Below, in pieces: positions 31,502-43,079 of a stretch of 64,000 nt of DNA. The DNA lies in the NCBI GenBank assembly GCA_963691655.1, contig OY829326.1, positions 84,623,235 to 84,687,234 of the forward strand, in the 5' to 3' direction. Each line of letters starts with the position of its first letter. The stretch's first letter is position 1. Position numbers and translations under genes: made by a program. The stretch comes from Toxonevra muliebris. Taxonomy: Eukaryota > Arthropoda > Insecta > Diptera > Pallopteridae. A model generated the notes under the pieces. It was given only the letters and a program-made list of their open reading frames with translations, searched no databases and was not told the DNA's origin.

Positions 31502-31732
31502 TTGGCGGAAGTTTCTTCGTTTTCGTATAGTCTCATAGTATGTGATTCCAGTTGGGTGTCAAGTGAGGACTATTCAGAATCCGACGCAAAAGTGAAAAGT
31601 CTATTGGCAAGTGCAGCAAGGGAAAAACTAGCAGAGTGGGCCGTCAAATTCAACATTTCCACCAACTTAAATTTACGTTTGCATATTCATTTAAGCCACA
31701 AAATGACTGCTGTTTCTAACTTAAATTTATGA
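31502..31732 (+). CDS. Short ORF with EKLAEWAVKFNIS motif, probable TE scrap
   Basis: A 76-residue frame with a Ser/Asp-rich start and then LASAAREKLAEWAVKFNIST. From memory, a similar helix occurs near the N-terminus of several uncharacterised insect TE-encoded proteins; I cannot name the family with confidence. The reading frame then degenerates and stops, and the initial codon is non-ATG, so it is probably a broken 5' exon. Confidence 0.3.
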   Translation: MAEVSSFSYSLIVCDSSWVSSEDYSESDAKVKSLLASAAREKLAEWAVKFNISTNLNLRLHIHLSHKMTAVSNLNL

Positions 31733-32640
31733 ATTAAAATGTTTTCCAACTTTATTTACGTTTTTTCTTTGTTAAATTATAATTTAATATAACTATGTAC
31801 GACTGATATATGTGAATTTGTGAACTATTTTTTTAATTAAACTTTCTTAATATACAAATTAATAAATAAATATTAGCTGCGTTTTATTCGCCACTTGCTT
31901 CCAGTTATGTATAACTAGCAGAGATAATTGTATGGGGAAACAACAACAAAGCGGCAGAGACAACACTTATAATTATAGTTATTATGTATACTTAAGTTGT
32001 TTAACTACATCAAATTCTATTGTGAACTGCTAATAGCGAAACAAGAAGCATGACAGCTTGGCAAAAACCAGAAAAGGAAAATACTTGAAATATCTGGCGG
32101 TGAAAAAAAGTTAAAATCATCGTTAAATGTTCTTATAAAGAGTAAAAACCAAAAACGATGCCAGCGATTGACCGCAGTGACTGAGATCCATTAAAATGTT
32201 TCAGCTCTAGCTGCTGAGCAGTTTCATTGCGAATAACATTATAACGAAGAAGAGACTTAACAACTTGGTCGTTTTATTCGCACAGCTATTATTGTGTCAT
32301 CGCAATTCTGTATTTTAAAATTTGTTTGATATCAATGGCAACGCTATATCTGCCTATGAGAGCAATTGAATTCCGTTCCGTTCCTGTTTGAGGTAAAGTT
32401 GAGAATTTGACATTTTTCAATTTCAGAACTAAGGAAAATCCCATATTAAAAATTACCCTTTTAGTTTAAGAACGCTATCAACGGTTAGTTTAGGTGCATT
32501 TAACAATTAACGTATGAAATTTGAGGAAAGGATTAGTTTTCAAATGCACTTCAAGGTAAGGTTAAAAAAAAATGTTTGTTGGGAGATAATAAAATGTAAT
32601 AATAAATAATATAATCTTAAAACCCACCGTCGATGCAGAG
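31733..32640. other. No gene recognised
   Basis: AT-rich, with TTTGTTGGGAG near 32572 that is the complement of the CCCAACAAAC motif near 28896, so 28.9-32.6 kb might be bounded by short inverted ends. No coding support. Confidence 0.3.
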
Positions 32641-35029
32641 TTGATGAAAATCGCTCTCGTGGTCGGCGCTGACGCAAATTCACATCATGCGGTGTGGAAT
32701 AGCACCGACACAAATGACAGAGGTGAGTCGCTCTTTGAATTTATAATGAGTAAAAACCTTAGAATATGCAATCAGGGAGACACACCAACCTTTCAGGTTG
32801 TCAATCGATCTGAAGTATTAGATATCACTATAGGCAATGCAAAAGCTGACGGCTATATAACTTTTTGGAGAGTATCTCCAGAAAATTCTTTCTCTGATCA
32901 CAAATATATCACATTCGATATTGACTTGTGTGAAGGGGAACCTATACGCTAACGGAATCGTAGAAGAACAAACTGGGAAAGATTCAGAATATCCCTTATT
33001 GCTCAACTGCCCAACGATCCGCCAAGCAATATTGACTCTATACAACAATTAGACAGTGTGGTAGAGACACTTATATCCGCATGTGAAATAGCGAATAAAA
33101 TATCCTGTTCATTTAGAACTTTTAGAGGTAAGCCGAAACCACCATGGTGGTCCAGCATTGCCGTTAGAAGGAAGGAATGTGGCAAACTTTACAATGCAGC
33201 TAAAAGGCTGAATGACTGGACTGCATATAAAGAATGCGTTCGCCAATTTAGGAGAGAAATCCAAACCGCAAAAAGGTCCTGTTGGGAAACTTTTTGCGGC
33301 AAGAAAAAAAGTAACTCAGAATCAAGTCGGCTGAGGAAAATACTCTCCACTAGCCCAAAAATGTTATCGTTCATAACGAAAGCCGACGGTAGCTGGTCTA
33401 CATCTAGTGCAGAGACAATTGAACTCCTGATCGACACACATTTTTCATGCTGTAGAACGACAGCAAATCTAACTTCCGCTGGGAACACCAGTGCTAAACG
33501 TTTACGATATAATTTCCTTAGATAGGATACGATGGGCAATACATAATTTCAAGCCTTTCAAGTCTCCTGAACCTGACGGTATAATACCTGCAGAAATGCA
33601 GAACGTAGATGACGTATTCACTGCCTGGTTAAGTCCCATTTTCGAGGCAAGCTTACGTTTCACATACATTCCAAAGCAATGGACTGAAGTGAGCGTTGTT
33701 TTCATACCGAAAGGGGGTAAACCATCTCACACAAAATCGAAGCTACTTGAAAGATTAATAGATGCATATATCAGAATGAATATCCAAAAGAAACTGATAC
33801 TCTCCCAACATGCCTATATGAATGGCAGATCTGTTGAGAAAGCGTTACATGAATTAGTACAGCCGATTGAAAAAGGTATACACTTCAAAGAATTTACACT
33901 AGCAGCCTTCCTTGATATAGAAGGTGCATTCAATAACATCCTCCCATCAGCTATCACTTCAGCACTGATTAATTTCGGGGGGGATGACTCTATTGCGGCT
34001 GTTGTCGACACTCTATTAACGAATAGCATCATTAACACAAAGTTGGGTACCTCTTCCATCAAAAGGTTTGCGGTCAGAGGCACTCCTCAAGGTGGTGTCC
34101 TCTCTCCGCTCCTCTGGAACCTTGCCGTAAATTATTTCCTAACGAAACTTGAAAAAACAGGGTACAAAGTAATTACTCGTCGCTTCGGGGAAATTTCTTG
34201 GTACACTTGTAGACTTTTTGAAACGAGCTCTGAATATCTTGTCGTCCTGGTGCAAACACCGAGGACTATCGGCCAATGCATCCAAGACGGAATTAGTTCT
34301 ATTCACTCGAAAGCACTCTATACCAAATTTTGATCCACCAACTCTAAATGGTAGTTCATTTATAGTGTCGGAACAAGCCAAATACCTTGGCCTCATCCTG
34401 GACAGGAAACTCAACTGGCGTGCCAACACGTCAGAAAGAGTACGTAAAGGCACAATAGCTCTCTATGCGTGCAGGTCAGCAATAGGCAAGAAATGGGGAT
34501 TACAACCCAAGGTAATCATGTGGGTGTATACTAGTGTTACACGTCCTATTCTCTTCTACGGCGTAATAGTGTGGTGGACAGTCATCTCAAAGAGCACCCA
34601 TCACAAAGAATTAGAAAAAGTGCAGTGACTAGCTTCAATGTTAATTACAGGAGCACGACACTCTCTAAGGCGCTGTACACCATCTGGCATCTCCTTCCAA
34701 TAGATCTAGTCGGAAAGACCTCAGCGTCAATATCTACAGTGAGACTGAATGCGATCCGTTGGTGGTCCCTTACAAATTATGGTCATGGTAAGATACTTAG
34801 TAAAACTAAATTGCTTCCACTGTCTGTTGATCTCACCTTCTCCTCGTTATCCTCTGGTAACAGCTTTAGCATATATATTCGATCTCGTAGATCGTCTCTT
34901 AACGATACAGCCATGGCATACAACTTCCACCTTATATGGGTGCCTGAGCATAGCGATATTGAAGGAAACTGTAAGGCTGATGACCTTGCCAGACTTGGTA
35001 CGACACTCAGCAATTCACTTAATGTGTGA
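32641..35029 (+). pseudogene. Broken I/LOA-type non-LTR retrotransposon
   Basis: Domains appear in normal order but frameshifted. Endonuclease C-half at 32641-32952 (VVGADANSHHAVWNST, then NSFSDHKYITFD). Linker 33058-33525. RT 33491-34160 (FKSPEPDGIIPAEM, AFLDIEGAFNNI, GTPQGGVLSPLLWNLAVNY). The catalytic YADD segment expected near 34165 is missing, replaced by unrelated sequence. Connector 34218-34628 (LSANASKTELVLF, AKYLGLILDRKLNW). RNase H end near 34925-35000 (LIWVPEHSDIEGNCKADDLAR) without the earlier RNase H motifs. The 5' endonuclease, YADD and most of RNase H are lost. Confidence 0.85.
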
Positions 35030-35269
35030 TGTACTTTTTTTTATTGATATCTTCACTTCCCCAATCAGAGTCATCAAATCCACAAATTACATTTTCATAT
35101 TTCTTTCTTTCATATGTTAATTTTAAATTCAAAGTGCCCTTCAATTACCTTAACATTCTCTTCAGGCCTTGTCACAATTCCTTGCTTTCTTCATTGGAAT
35201 ATCTACTCAAGATATCAACGGCTGCACTTAAACCAAGTCAAGTGCACAACATTATATAAATGAAGCAAC

Positions 35270-35990
35270 CTAACAAATTACGACGAGGATAGTTTGAATT
35301 TTATTTTCCTGATAATCTATTTTTGTGGGCAGTGGCGGACTGACAGGATTACATACTGCAATGTTAAACTTTTCTAAAACCTTCTTATATGCACTTCGAC
35401 TAAAACATATTTTACTTTTATTTCTTTCAATTTGTATTCCCAAGAAAAATTTAATATCTTGCATATCTATCATTTTAAATTTCTTCATTAAAAAGGCTTT
35501 GAAATTATTCATTATATTTATAATAGCTGTTGCTATCACATCATCTACATAGAGAACCACATAAACATTTTTTAATATTTACATCTGTCTGCAGATGAAA
35601 ACTTCAAAACTTGCTCAAACATCTCGAACCAACATTAAGCACATTGCTTCAGACCATACAATGCCTTTTTTAACTGGCAAACTTTATCAATAGCACCAAT
35701 AACAACTTCTGGTATCTGCATGTAAATATTCTTTTTCAATATATTCTCTTTCCATTAAGGAAGGCTGTTTTGATATCCATTTGGTGAATTAATAAATTAT
35801 ATTAATTTGCAAAGGCACACATTATTCTAAAACTAGTCATTCTTTCCACTGGGGCAAATATTTCATTAAAATCTGTCAAGTATTCTTGACTAAAACCTTT
35901 GGTTACTAATCGAGCCTTATAACGTAAAGATTTTCCATACTCATTATGCAAATCGTGATTAAGTTTACGTATGACCAAGTCCCACACGGA
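35270..35990 (-). pseudogene. Ty1/copia reverse transcriptase remnant
   Basis: Reading on the minus strand from 35990: RYKARLVTKGFSQ and DFNEIFAPVERMTSFRI (start of copia RT), then TAFLNG, IYMQIPEVVIGAIDKVCQLK and KALYGLKQ in other frames, then VLYVDDVIATA with the catalytic YVDD, then LGIQIERNKSKICFSRSAY. Frameshifts and stops break it. RNase H does not follow here. Related scraps occur in the hAT element at 38720-39135. Confidence 0.85.
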
Positions 35991-36419
35991 CCCCTACAAT
36001 AATTTCCATTCCCAACCGTGGTATGACAGCTATTGCGTTTCCCTTAAAAAACTTATCCGTAGCGCCCTGAGAAAATGTAGAGCTTGTTTATTTTATGCGG
36101 ATCAAAATATTTAAGTCTGAAAAACCTCTGAAAGATACGATTAAACTGAAAAAACAAGATTCTTCATGAATCTTCAACTTAGGCTTTCACAAATTAAAAA
36201 TACGCAAGACTTTTTGTCTATAATAAAAAAATTAACAAAAAACCGCAAATGAACAATCCAATAGAGTCTTGCAGATGGCGTATCTACTTAACAAATTTGT
36301 TTGCTGAAAATAACCACACAGATATAACGCCCTTCTTTGACGCTAGGCATCCTTTCCTGGACCAAATTTTTCGCTACCAAAAATGGCGCTTGCTTACTAA
36401 AAATGGTGCCATTCACAAT
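35991..36419. other. No gene recognised
   Basis: No supported frame or repeat. Probably diverged flank of the copia remnant. Confidence 0.35.
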
Positions 36420-36975
36420 AGAATTTTACATTTTTTCAATTAACTTTGTATTTTGGAACTCTTAAATTCCATTGTTGAATGCATATGTAATTTTCTTGCT
36501 TGGTTGTTACTTTGAGAGATCGATCGATCCGTTTTTTTTAATTTCTGAGATGAAGTTAGTTTATGTAATGCAAAACTTAAAAATTCAACAGACTGATATA
36601 CACATTAGTATACGTTTCAACTGGATCCTCAAAAATCTAATTTATTATGTCATTCGAGTTATAGAAGCTAATTAATATGGATCCAATTGAAAAAATTAAT
36701 TTGGACTTAGTGATTTCTGCTTGAATGACGACGATATGCATTAGAACAGGAACCAGGGCGCTCTCTGTTTTATTCATTTACTTTCCACATTTTTGATTTT
36801 ACAGTTGTTTTTTCTATAACACAAGAGATGTTTTCTAAATTGAAAGCTGATTTACTTTTGGTAAAGGTAATATAAATGTGTAAATCGGACATAGTTTGGT
36901 CGCTAAATTTGAAAGAAATATGCGGGTTATTTTAATATAATCTGGTCACTCTGCTTCACAATTGTGTAAGCCAGT
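36420..36975 (+). repeat. Dispersed repeat, left part of an interrupted copy
   Basis: Shares long stretches with 45690-46435, for example GAATGCATATGTAA, TTGCTTGGTTGTTACTTTGA, GAAAGCTGATTTAC and AATGTGTAAATCGGACATA, in the same order. It breaks after GCCAGTG at 36975. The matching continuation (TTTGGCAAAACAACAAC) appears at 40207-40345, so about 3.2 kb has been inserted between. No coding capacity was recognised. Confidence 0.7.
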
Positions 36976-37024
36976 GGAAGTTGCAAGGGGCTAAATGGGG
37001 CAAATTGTAATTCTCAACTTGAGT

Positions 37025-37722
37025 TCTAACCAAGACGTATTAAACAGGGTGTAGTCACTTCAGTGAACTAATTTTATTCTGTCAAAAACTGCTGTTCGAT
37101 ATCAAAATTGCAATAGTTTTTGCTTTGTGTTTTATTTCAAATGCAAACACAAATAGAATCCTTCAAAAATAAAATAAATAAATGATAATATATACATAAA
37201 TGTGAAAATTATTGTATTAATAATTGTGATATTGTGAAGTTTAAACTGGTTAATTGGAAAATCGCAAAATATAACAAAATTGATGAACGCATTTCCATAC
37301 CAACGCAGGGGTAGAGTAATTGACTAGTTTTTTTTATTGTGGAGCCCCCAACAGGCTTAGTCAACATAAATAAATCACACTTAAAGCTAAATTTGTATGA
37401 GTTTTTTGTTGCCGCGCAGCTTTGGCTGCGCCAAGGCGCTTTTCTTTATTCACTATAAAGACAGATAAGTCTGCATTTCTGCAACACTTGCCACAAATAA
37501 TACAAATCATCACACAAAAATACAAAATGTTTTTATACAAATCTATTGCTATTGTATAAAAAGATTTTATTCCACAATATTATTTCATACAATTTTTGTT
37601 TATTTACCTTTTGTATTTGACATTTCATATTTTGACACTATAAAATTTGGCAGTTTAAAAAAAAAAAAATGAGCGAGGTCTCTCAAATGACTTCACCCTG
37701 TTAAATACGCCTTGGTTCTAAC
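37025..37722. mobile_element. MITE with AACCAAGACGTATTAAACAG ends
   Basis: The left end TCTAACCAAGACGTATTA and the complement of the right end AGAACCAAGGCGTATTTA are inverted repeats of about 35 bp that continue into AACAGGGTGWAGTCA. A related right half, with TTTTTGACACTATAA and ATGACTTCATCCTATTAAA, occurs near 50340-50410. It has no coding sequence. The target duplication is unclear. Confidence 0.65.
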
Positions 37723-38223
37723 GTAATTCTCCAATTGGTCTCAAAGGAAATTTATAGTATTGCCATAAGCAATAATTATTTCTGTTTAATTAAAACGCAA
37801 AAAATAAAAGGGAATTTTAAATGACTTTTTTATTTCTTCGCTTTTCAACTTCAAAAGCAACTTAAAATTTTAACAATATCATATCACAAATTTTCCGCGA
37901 TAAATTCCTCTTCTTATCTTCCATATCGTCATTTTCTTCTTCGCTCATGTCAATATCACTTGGGAGCACGGTTGCCACTTTGGTCCTTTTGGACCAAAAG
38001 TGGTCCTTTTATTTTCGTTTGGTCCGCTGGTCCTTTTTTTCTGAATTGGTCCTTTTTCAAAAATATTAAGTAATTAACTTTTATATGTAATGTATGAGTC
38101 ACTCTGTGACGAAAAAATGTAATGTTAAAAAAATCAGTGTAAGAAAGTTGTAGTAATGAAAGGTTATATTAAACAAACTAGTGTCTTTATTCAATGCAGT
38201 AAAATTATTTGGAATTTTTCAGA

Positions 38224-38659
38224 ACACACTTGATGAGAATTTTTTTAAAAATCACTTTTTTGACCCAAATTTTGTTTATTTGAATTAGGGAGAGCAGGTC
38301 CTTCCCGAAAAACGGATTTTTGGCATTAAAATGTATTTAATAAATAGTAAAATAACAAATAAAAGAAACTAAATGGATACATGACGCACTATTTTGGTTC
38401 TTTTTCGAGCGAATTTTTTACTTTTGAATTTTTTTTGAATACAAATAATACCTTGACCTTTTAATTTGGGCGACACAAGTGCAATTTATGCATGATGTAT
38501 TCATTTTTAGTCATATCTTTTTTTTTTAGTTATTTGTACTATTTTTTGAAAAAATTTTAGCGTCAAGAACCCGAACCGGGAAAGGGCGGCACGCCCCAAT
38601 TCATATTAACAAAATTTGAGTCAAAAAGTGATTTTTAATCCCAATCAGAAGTGTAATTT
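38224..38659. mobile_element. Nested MITE inside the hAT element
   Basis: AAAAATCACTTTTTTGACCC at about 38249 and the complement of 38595-38638 (AAAAATCACTTTTTGACTCA) are inverted. The match extends outward to ACACTTGATGAG on the left and ACACTTCTGATTGG on the right, giving ends of about 70 bp. It is GC-richer at the centre and has no coding sequence. Confidence 0.65.
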
Positions 38660-38719
38660 GAACATTTACCAATAATTTGAAAACAATAAAATAACTTTTT
38701 TTCAATACACCTGCCTAAT

Positions 38720-38801
38720 TGAATCCGCCTTGCTGGCAATGGCTTCATCAGTAAGTCTGCCATCATGTTTTCGGTCGGACAGTAAGTGCAACTTTTTATC
38801 T
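38720..38801 (-). pseudogene. Copia RNase H C-terminal scrap
   Basis: The minus strand reads CPTENMMADLLMKPLP, matching the conserved copia ending P-T-x-x-M-x-A-D-[IL]-[LF]-T-K-P-L-P with one Thr to Met change. It lies inside the hAT-type element. Confidence 0.7.
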
Positions 38802-38989
38802 ACTTAGTCCTTTTGAAAACAAACTCGCGCGTTTTTGTGCTTTTATTGGCCAGAAACCTGAAAACTTCTCTCCTTCAATCGGTCTCAAGCAACTTTGTCT
38901 TCGTACAACTTTGATGCGCTCATTTGTTGATTAAATCCACTCAAAATTCGCCGAAGTCACACCAAGTCTTTGCATGCTTCTGATAAAGA

Positions 38990-39135
38990 TGTAAACACAG
39001 ACCCGGTCGATGTAAGAGCATCTAAGTTGCTGACGAAATCTACTTTGGTTTCGATACTACTGAGTAGTAAAGATTTAGCAACACCATTCTGTTGAGGAGT
39101 ATATGGCACTGTTTTTTGGTTTTGAATACCGTTTT
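38990..39135 (-). pseudogene. Copia integrase scrap
   Basis: The minus strand at 39114-39076 reads TVPYTPQQNGVAK, the copia integrase motif around the catalytic Glu (Y-T-P-Q-Q-N-G-V-A-E-R), with the Glu changed to Lys. On the minus strand it lies upstream of the RNase H scrap with everything between deleted, so it is a rearranged copia relic. Confidence 0.75.
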
Positions 39136-39312
39136 TTTTTTAATTCAAATTCAAAAATGACTTAACATTTGTATTCATCTATAAAAGAATATACTTTCTG
39201 CCTTGTTACTTTTTGATTTGTCGATATACTTGATTTATTTCCAGTCCCAAAAATGTTCTTTGTATCTGAATTGCTAACCATTTTTTTGTTGTTGTTTTTG
39301 ATATTGTTTAAT

Positions 39313-39650
39313 GTGATATATGTTTTTACTATATAACAATCTCTTAAAATATTATAAGTAGTTTTTACATTTTACACACTTTTTAATACATATATGCTAT
39401 ATGAACTTGTAAGCACTTCTTTTTAGTTTTTTCTGCTAATATATAATGTGATATACTTATGTTTGTACTATATAATAATCACTTAAAATATTATAAGTAA
39501 TTTTTATATACCTTTCATTACATATGTGCTATATGAGCACTTTTTTTTTGTTTTTTTGTTTTAGTTTGATATGATATATGAATGTATTCTCTAGCAATCG
39601 CTAAAAAAATATTATAAAATTGTTATACATATTTTACAATGTGCTATATT
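39313..39650 (+). repeat. Diverged tandem repeat, about three units of 120-136 bp
   Basis: Units start near 39313, 39449 and 39571 with GTGATATA-like sequence, then ACTATATAAYAATC, CTTAAAATATTATAAGTA and a GTGCTATATGA-type end. AT-rich, near the right end of the hAT element. Confidence 0.65.
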
Positions 39651-39866
39651 TACTTGTTAAATAAACAAAATAATTAAAAAAAAATGTGGTCCATTTTTTT
39701 CCATTTTGGTCCTTTTTGCTTTTGTTTTTGGCCCCAAAAAAAATTTTGATGTGGCAACCGTGCTTGGGAGTAAACAACTTAGCTTAGCAGTTGAAGTGGA
39801 AGGCTCTAGCATCAAAGTTTCGGCAGCTTTAAGCGCTCCAATAATAAGTCCACTTCCTGCCTTATT

Positions 39867-40206
39867 TCACTTTTTAATTCTTTACTTTTATGCATTATTC
39901 TTAATTTAAAATTAAAGTTTTTCGCAAAAATTATTTTTACTTGATTTTCTTCCTTTTTTCACTTCACTTTTGTTGAAAAACATGTTATTCACAATCACTG
40001 CCAGATACATATTTTTTGCAAGTCCAAAAGTAGTATTGCCATAATAAAATTTGTAAATATTTTCTCAAATATATCTCAACTCATCCTTAATTTGAAAGCT
40101 AATGTTGAGAAAAATATTTGATATCGATTGAAGAATCATGTTGGATGTCAACTTGAGAATTATAAATTTCTCAAAGGTTAGAGAATTTTTTTTTGTGCTT
40201 GCTGGG
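39867..40206. other. Insert right margin, no gene
   Basis: TTCTCAAA-type motifs and CAACTTGAGAATT near 40150 resemble the sequence near 36998, so these may be the margins of a larger insertion. No coding support. Confidence 0.4.
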
Positions 40207-40345
40207 TTTGGCAAAACAACAACAATAATGTATATGTGCACACACAACAAAACCAACACCGCTCGTCTTTTAATTTACACCCCACTTCTATTACCTTCAT
40301 GCACACGACGTCGGCAGAGGGCAACTGAAGTGCACATCCCTAGTA
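40207..40345 (+). repeat. Dispersed repeat, right part of the interrupted copy
   Basis: Matches 46440-46575: GGCAAAACAACAACAATAAT, CACCGCTCGTCTTT, ACACGACGTCGGCAGAGGGC and AACTGAAGTGCACATCCCTA. It is the continuation of 36420-36975. Confidence 0.75.
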
Positions 40346-40454
40346 TAGCTAATGAGTTTTGGGTAAATCTTCAACAATATTCTTCAAAGCGAAGCGATAC
40401 CGAAAAATTGGTTGCGTTCGAAACTTATATTACAACATAAAAAGGGAGGCAATG

Positions 40455-40610
40455 CTCTTCCCTATAATTTCATTCGATACTGTGGACCATAATTTTCTTT
40501 GGTATAAACTCAACCAAATAGGTGTAAGCTCCAAGCTCATTCGAATTATTCGCAATTTCTACTCGAATGCAAGTCTAACAAAAAACAAATTTTTCAAAAA
40601 TAACAAGGTT
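40455..40610 (+). pseudogene. Non-LTR reverse transcriptase scrap
   Basis: Reads SFDTVDHNFLWYKLNQIGVS then KLIRIIRNFYSNASL, the RT block around the first catalytic Asp (A-F-D-T-V-D-H-x-x-L-x-x-K-L-x-x-x-G-[IV]-S). No GVPQG or YADD block follows, so it is an isolated fragment. Confidence 0.7.
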
Positions 40611-41494
40611 CTGAAAGTGGATTGTGATAGAACTCGAGAAAAAAAATTATACGTGTCGGCGTTTTAAAAGTTTACATATAATTTTTTTTTACGCGAGCCT
40701 AAAGTTTGCCCATTTCTAACATTATGATCAGCAATTTATAATAGAATTTTCCGTAGAATATTTTCTTCGAACATATTAATCCTTTGCCGCCCACAATTAT
40801 GGGTCTTTTTGCACTTGTTGAAAAAGGTACTTTTTTGACCCATTACGAGGGTTGATACAGGATTAATATGTTCAAGAAATATGTTGCCCATCAAATTTTA
40901 TTATAGGTCACTGAACAATAAAAATCTGTTAACTTAGTTTTAGTAATTTGTGGAATTTATTTGACATTCAACAACAAATACCTTTTTTCTGACACCTGTG
41001 AGAAAAGTAATCACTTTCAAATCACAACAAATTCGCCATTTATTATTCATATTTAATTCTGTCCTAAATTAATCTCAACGGTTCATAGTTTTCTTTTATG
41101 CCGTTTCCATATGCTATCGGAATCAATACCTTGGTGTTATCAAAGCAAAGAAGCACGGTTTCTTTTGTATGAGTTAGTAATTAGACGCCTTTCATCAGCA
41201 GAATATTGTATACTCGATTTAGTCATTAAACCTTTAATATCTTTACAATAAACAAAAGAGTTGTCCTCATTAGCAGTAAACTATTTCATAAATGCCAATG
41301 GTAACTGGTAAAGTTTACCCTAGGCTCTTACAAATTAAGAGACTTTAAATTTGCTACCAAAATTGACGCTTCTGATTTAGATAATTCCAGTTTTCGGACA
41401 AGAGTATTCAGATGCTCTAGTGACATTAATTTTGGTCGACTAGTTGCTTTACAAAAAGATGGATATAGTGTTTCATCAATTTCTGAACACCCAA
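40611..41494. other. No gene recognised
   Basis: No supported coding frame. Similar ATTAATATGTTC/GAACATATTAATCC patches near 40770 and 40862 make a short inverted pair. Confidence 0.4.
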
Positions 41495-41565
41495 TATTAT
41501 TTATATTTATTTATTTATTAAGTCTATGGAATTTACATCCCTACAGACTAGGTATAACAATTCAA
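41495..41565 (-). repeat. 3' tail of a non-LTR element with ATAAATA repeat
   Basis: The minus strand reads GTCTGTAGGGATGTAAATTC, then CATAGACTTAATAAATAAATA. A short UTR stretch closing in a TAAA-type tandem tail is the usual 3' end of CR1/Jockey-like elements. It may be the 3' end of the minus-strand element whose coding part ends at 43080, but that link is not proven. Confidence 0.5.
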
Positions 41566-41769
41566 CTAATAATAATACATTAAAGTGAAATGCAAATTGT
41601 ATACAATAATACAGACTTAAAGCTAGAACAATTCTATGAGAAGCATTTTAAAACTTTTTTTGGAATTGAAAAATCTAAAAAATGTTCTTCAGCGATTCTA
41701 TTATATAACGTTAAAGCCCTGGTCAGAGAATATACAGAGAATGGAAATTTTACCATTACACATGGTGCC

Positions 41770-41868
41770 AAGTGATTTAGTAGACCTACCACAGTAGTGC
41801 CCAGCGATTTAGTAGACCTCCCACAGTAGTGCCAAGCGGTTTAGTAGACCTACCTCAGTAGTACCAGT
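41770..41868 (+). repeat. Tandem repeat, three units of 34 bp
   Basis: The unit GATTTAGTAGACCTMCCACA plus AGTAGTGCC is repeated three times at 34-base spacing with a few substitutions. Confidence 0.8.
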
Positions 41869-43079
41869 CGAACCAAAAAGTATTGCTGATGTTCATGGTT
41901 TTTTGTTACACTTTACTATTTTGCCGTACTATTTCCTTTGAGTTTACTCCTATTGCTATATGTTATATTTTTTGTGTTATGAAATGTTTCAAAAATTGTT
42001 ATTTTGTTTTTTAGCACACAATCAAAATACTGAAATCGTACCAACTATGATTTTTTGCTAAAAACTATTTTTATATGTCTAAAAGCGTTATATTCGTAGT
42101 TCATTCGATGAACAAAACCTTTTTGTTTACTCATAATTTTTTCATAAAGACCAAACTGAATAGATGCCTGACTTCATGTATTATTATATTTATTTACTAA
42201 TAAGTTCGCATAAGTAAGAACCAAAAGTTTTAATTGAATGAATTTTATTTAGTACAATTTTTGATAAAGCGTACTTTTTCCTCACTTTTTTTTTGCATAC
42301 ATTTTCGCTTTGTTAGCACAGCAATACATATCCATGAATATTATTCACCGCGCCAAAAATATTGGATTATCTTTTTATTTTGCGTGAATAATTTTATAAT
42401 ATTAATAGTGACTAAAACAGTTTTTTTCAAAACTTAAAATTTATAAAATAAAAAAAAATGCCTCATCAGAGAAAATATATGGTCTTTGTTTCTTCTTCAG
42501 CAATAGTCCAGTGTGGGTCTGCTATGACGGCGGTCAACGCTCTGCCTTCATTTACAAAATTTGTTGCACTTACTGAAAACAATTAACAATTTTTTGTTTA
42601 GAACAAGAGAACAGCTCCTTTTTCTTTGGTTACTTACTTTTTTACGTATTTCCGCTTTCACCAAGCTGAAATTTCTGTTCCAATCCAGAATTTTAACATC
42701 TCATCAATCGCATTTGCATATATCGTTTTACTGGCGCAGTCCATCCTTCTCATTTTTGCGCTCCTCTATGTTGATAATGAAAATGTCTGCCTGCAAAGAT
42801 AAAGAAATATATTATTGTATAATTTATTATCGTTTAAATTAAAGAATATTGCAAAAATACTTACTTTTGCATTCAATTTAGAAAATGTGAAAATTTAATC
42901 AGCTGATTTATTTTTCACCACCAACAACAACTTATATATATGTCTGTCCGCTATAGCGACATAAAAAACGCAAATTTTTCAAAAAATTAGGAGGAAGAGG
43001 AAGACTTTCCATTCTCTGTATATTCTCTGCCCTGGTAATGGGTTCATTTGAGGCATAATTAACTTTGAGGAGATTTACG
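41869..43079. other. No gene recognised
   Basis: AT-rich, with short frames of random composition. It may include the 3' untranslated region of the minus-strand non-LTR element that follows. Confidence 0.35.

Larger units (their letters stand above)
37967..39762. mobile_element. hAT-type element (1796 bp) with perfect 8-bp target duplication
   Basis: The terminal inverted repeat CACGGTTGCCAC at the left has its exact complement GTGGCAACCGTG at the right, flanked by identical CTTGGGAG (37959-37966 and 39763-39770), the hAT signature. Subterminal TGGTCCTTTT repeats occur at both ends, as hAT transposase-binding sites often do. It encodes no hAT transposase. It carries a nested MITE, two copia scraps and a tandem repeat, so it is non-autonomous with acquired cargo or older internal insertions. 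Confidence 0.85.
37862..39866 (-). pseudogene. Unidentified ORF split by the hAT element
   Basis: On the minus strand 39866-39771 reads GSGLIIGALKAAETLMLEPS and on to LSCLLP; after the insertion 37958-37862 reads IDMSEEENDDMEDKKRN and on to a stop. Removing the hAT element with one 8-bp duplication joins them in frame over about 65 residues. The Ser/Glu-rich sequence matches no family I know. It may be an exon of a TE-encoded protein. Confidence 0.4.

Noticed and set aside
35332..35345. CAGTGGCGG as another hAT end near the copia remnant
   Set aside because: It lies within the copia coding frame and no inverted partner or 8-bp duplication was found.
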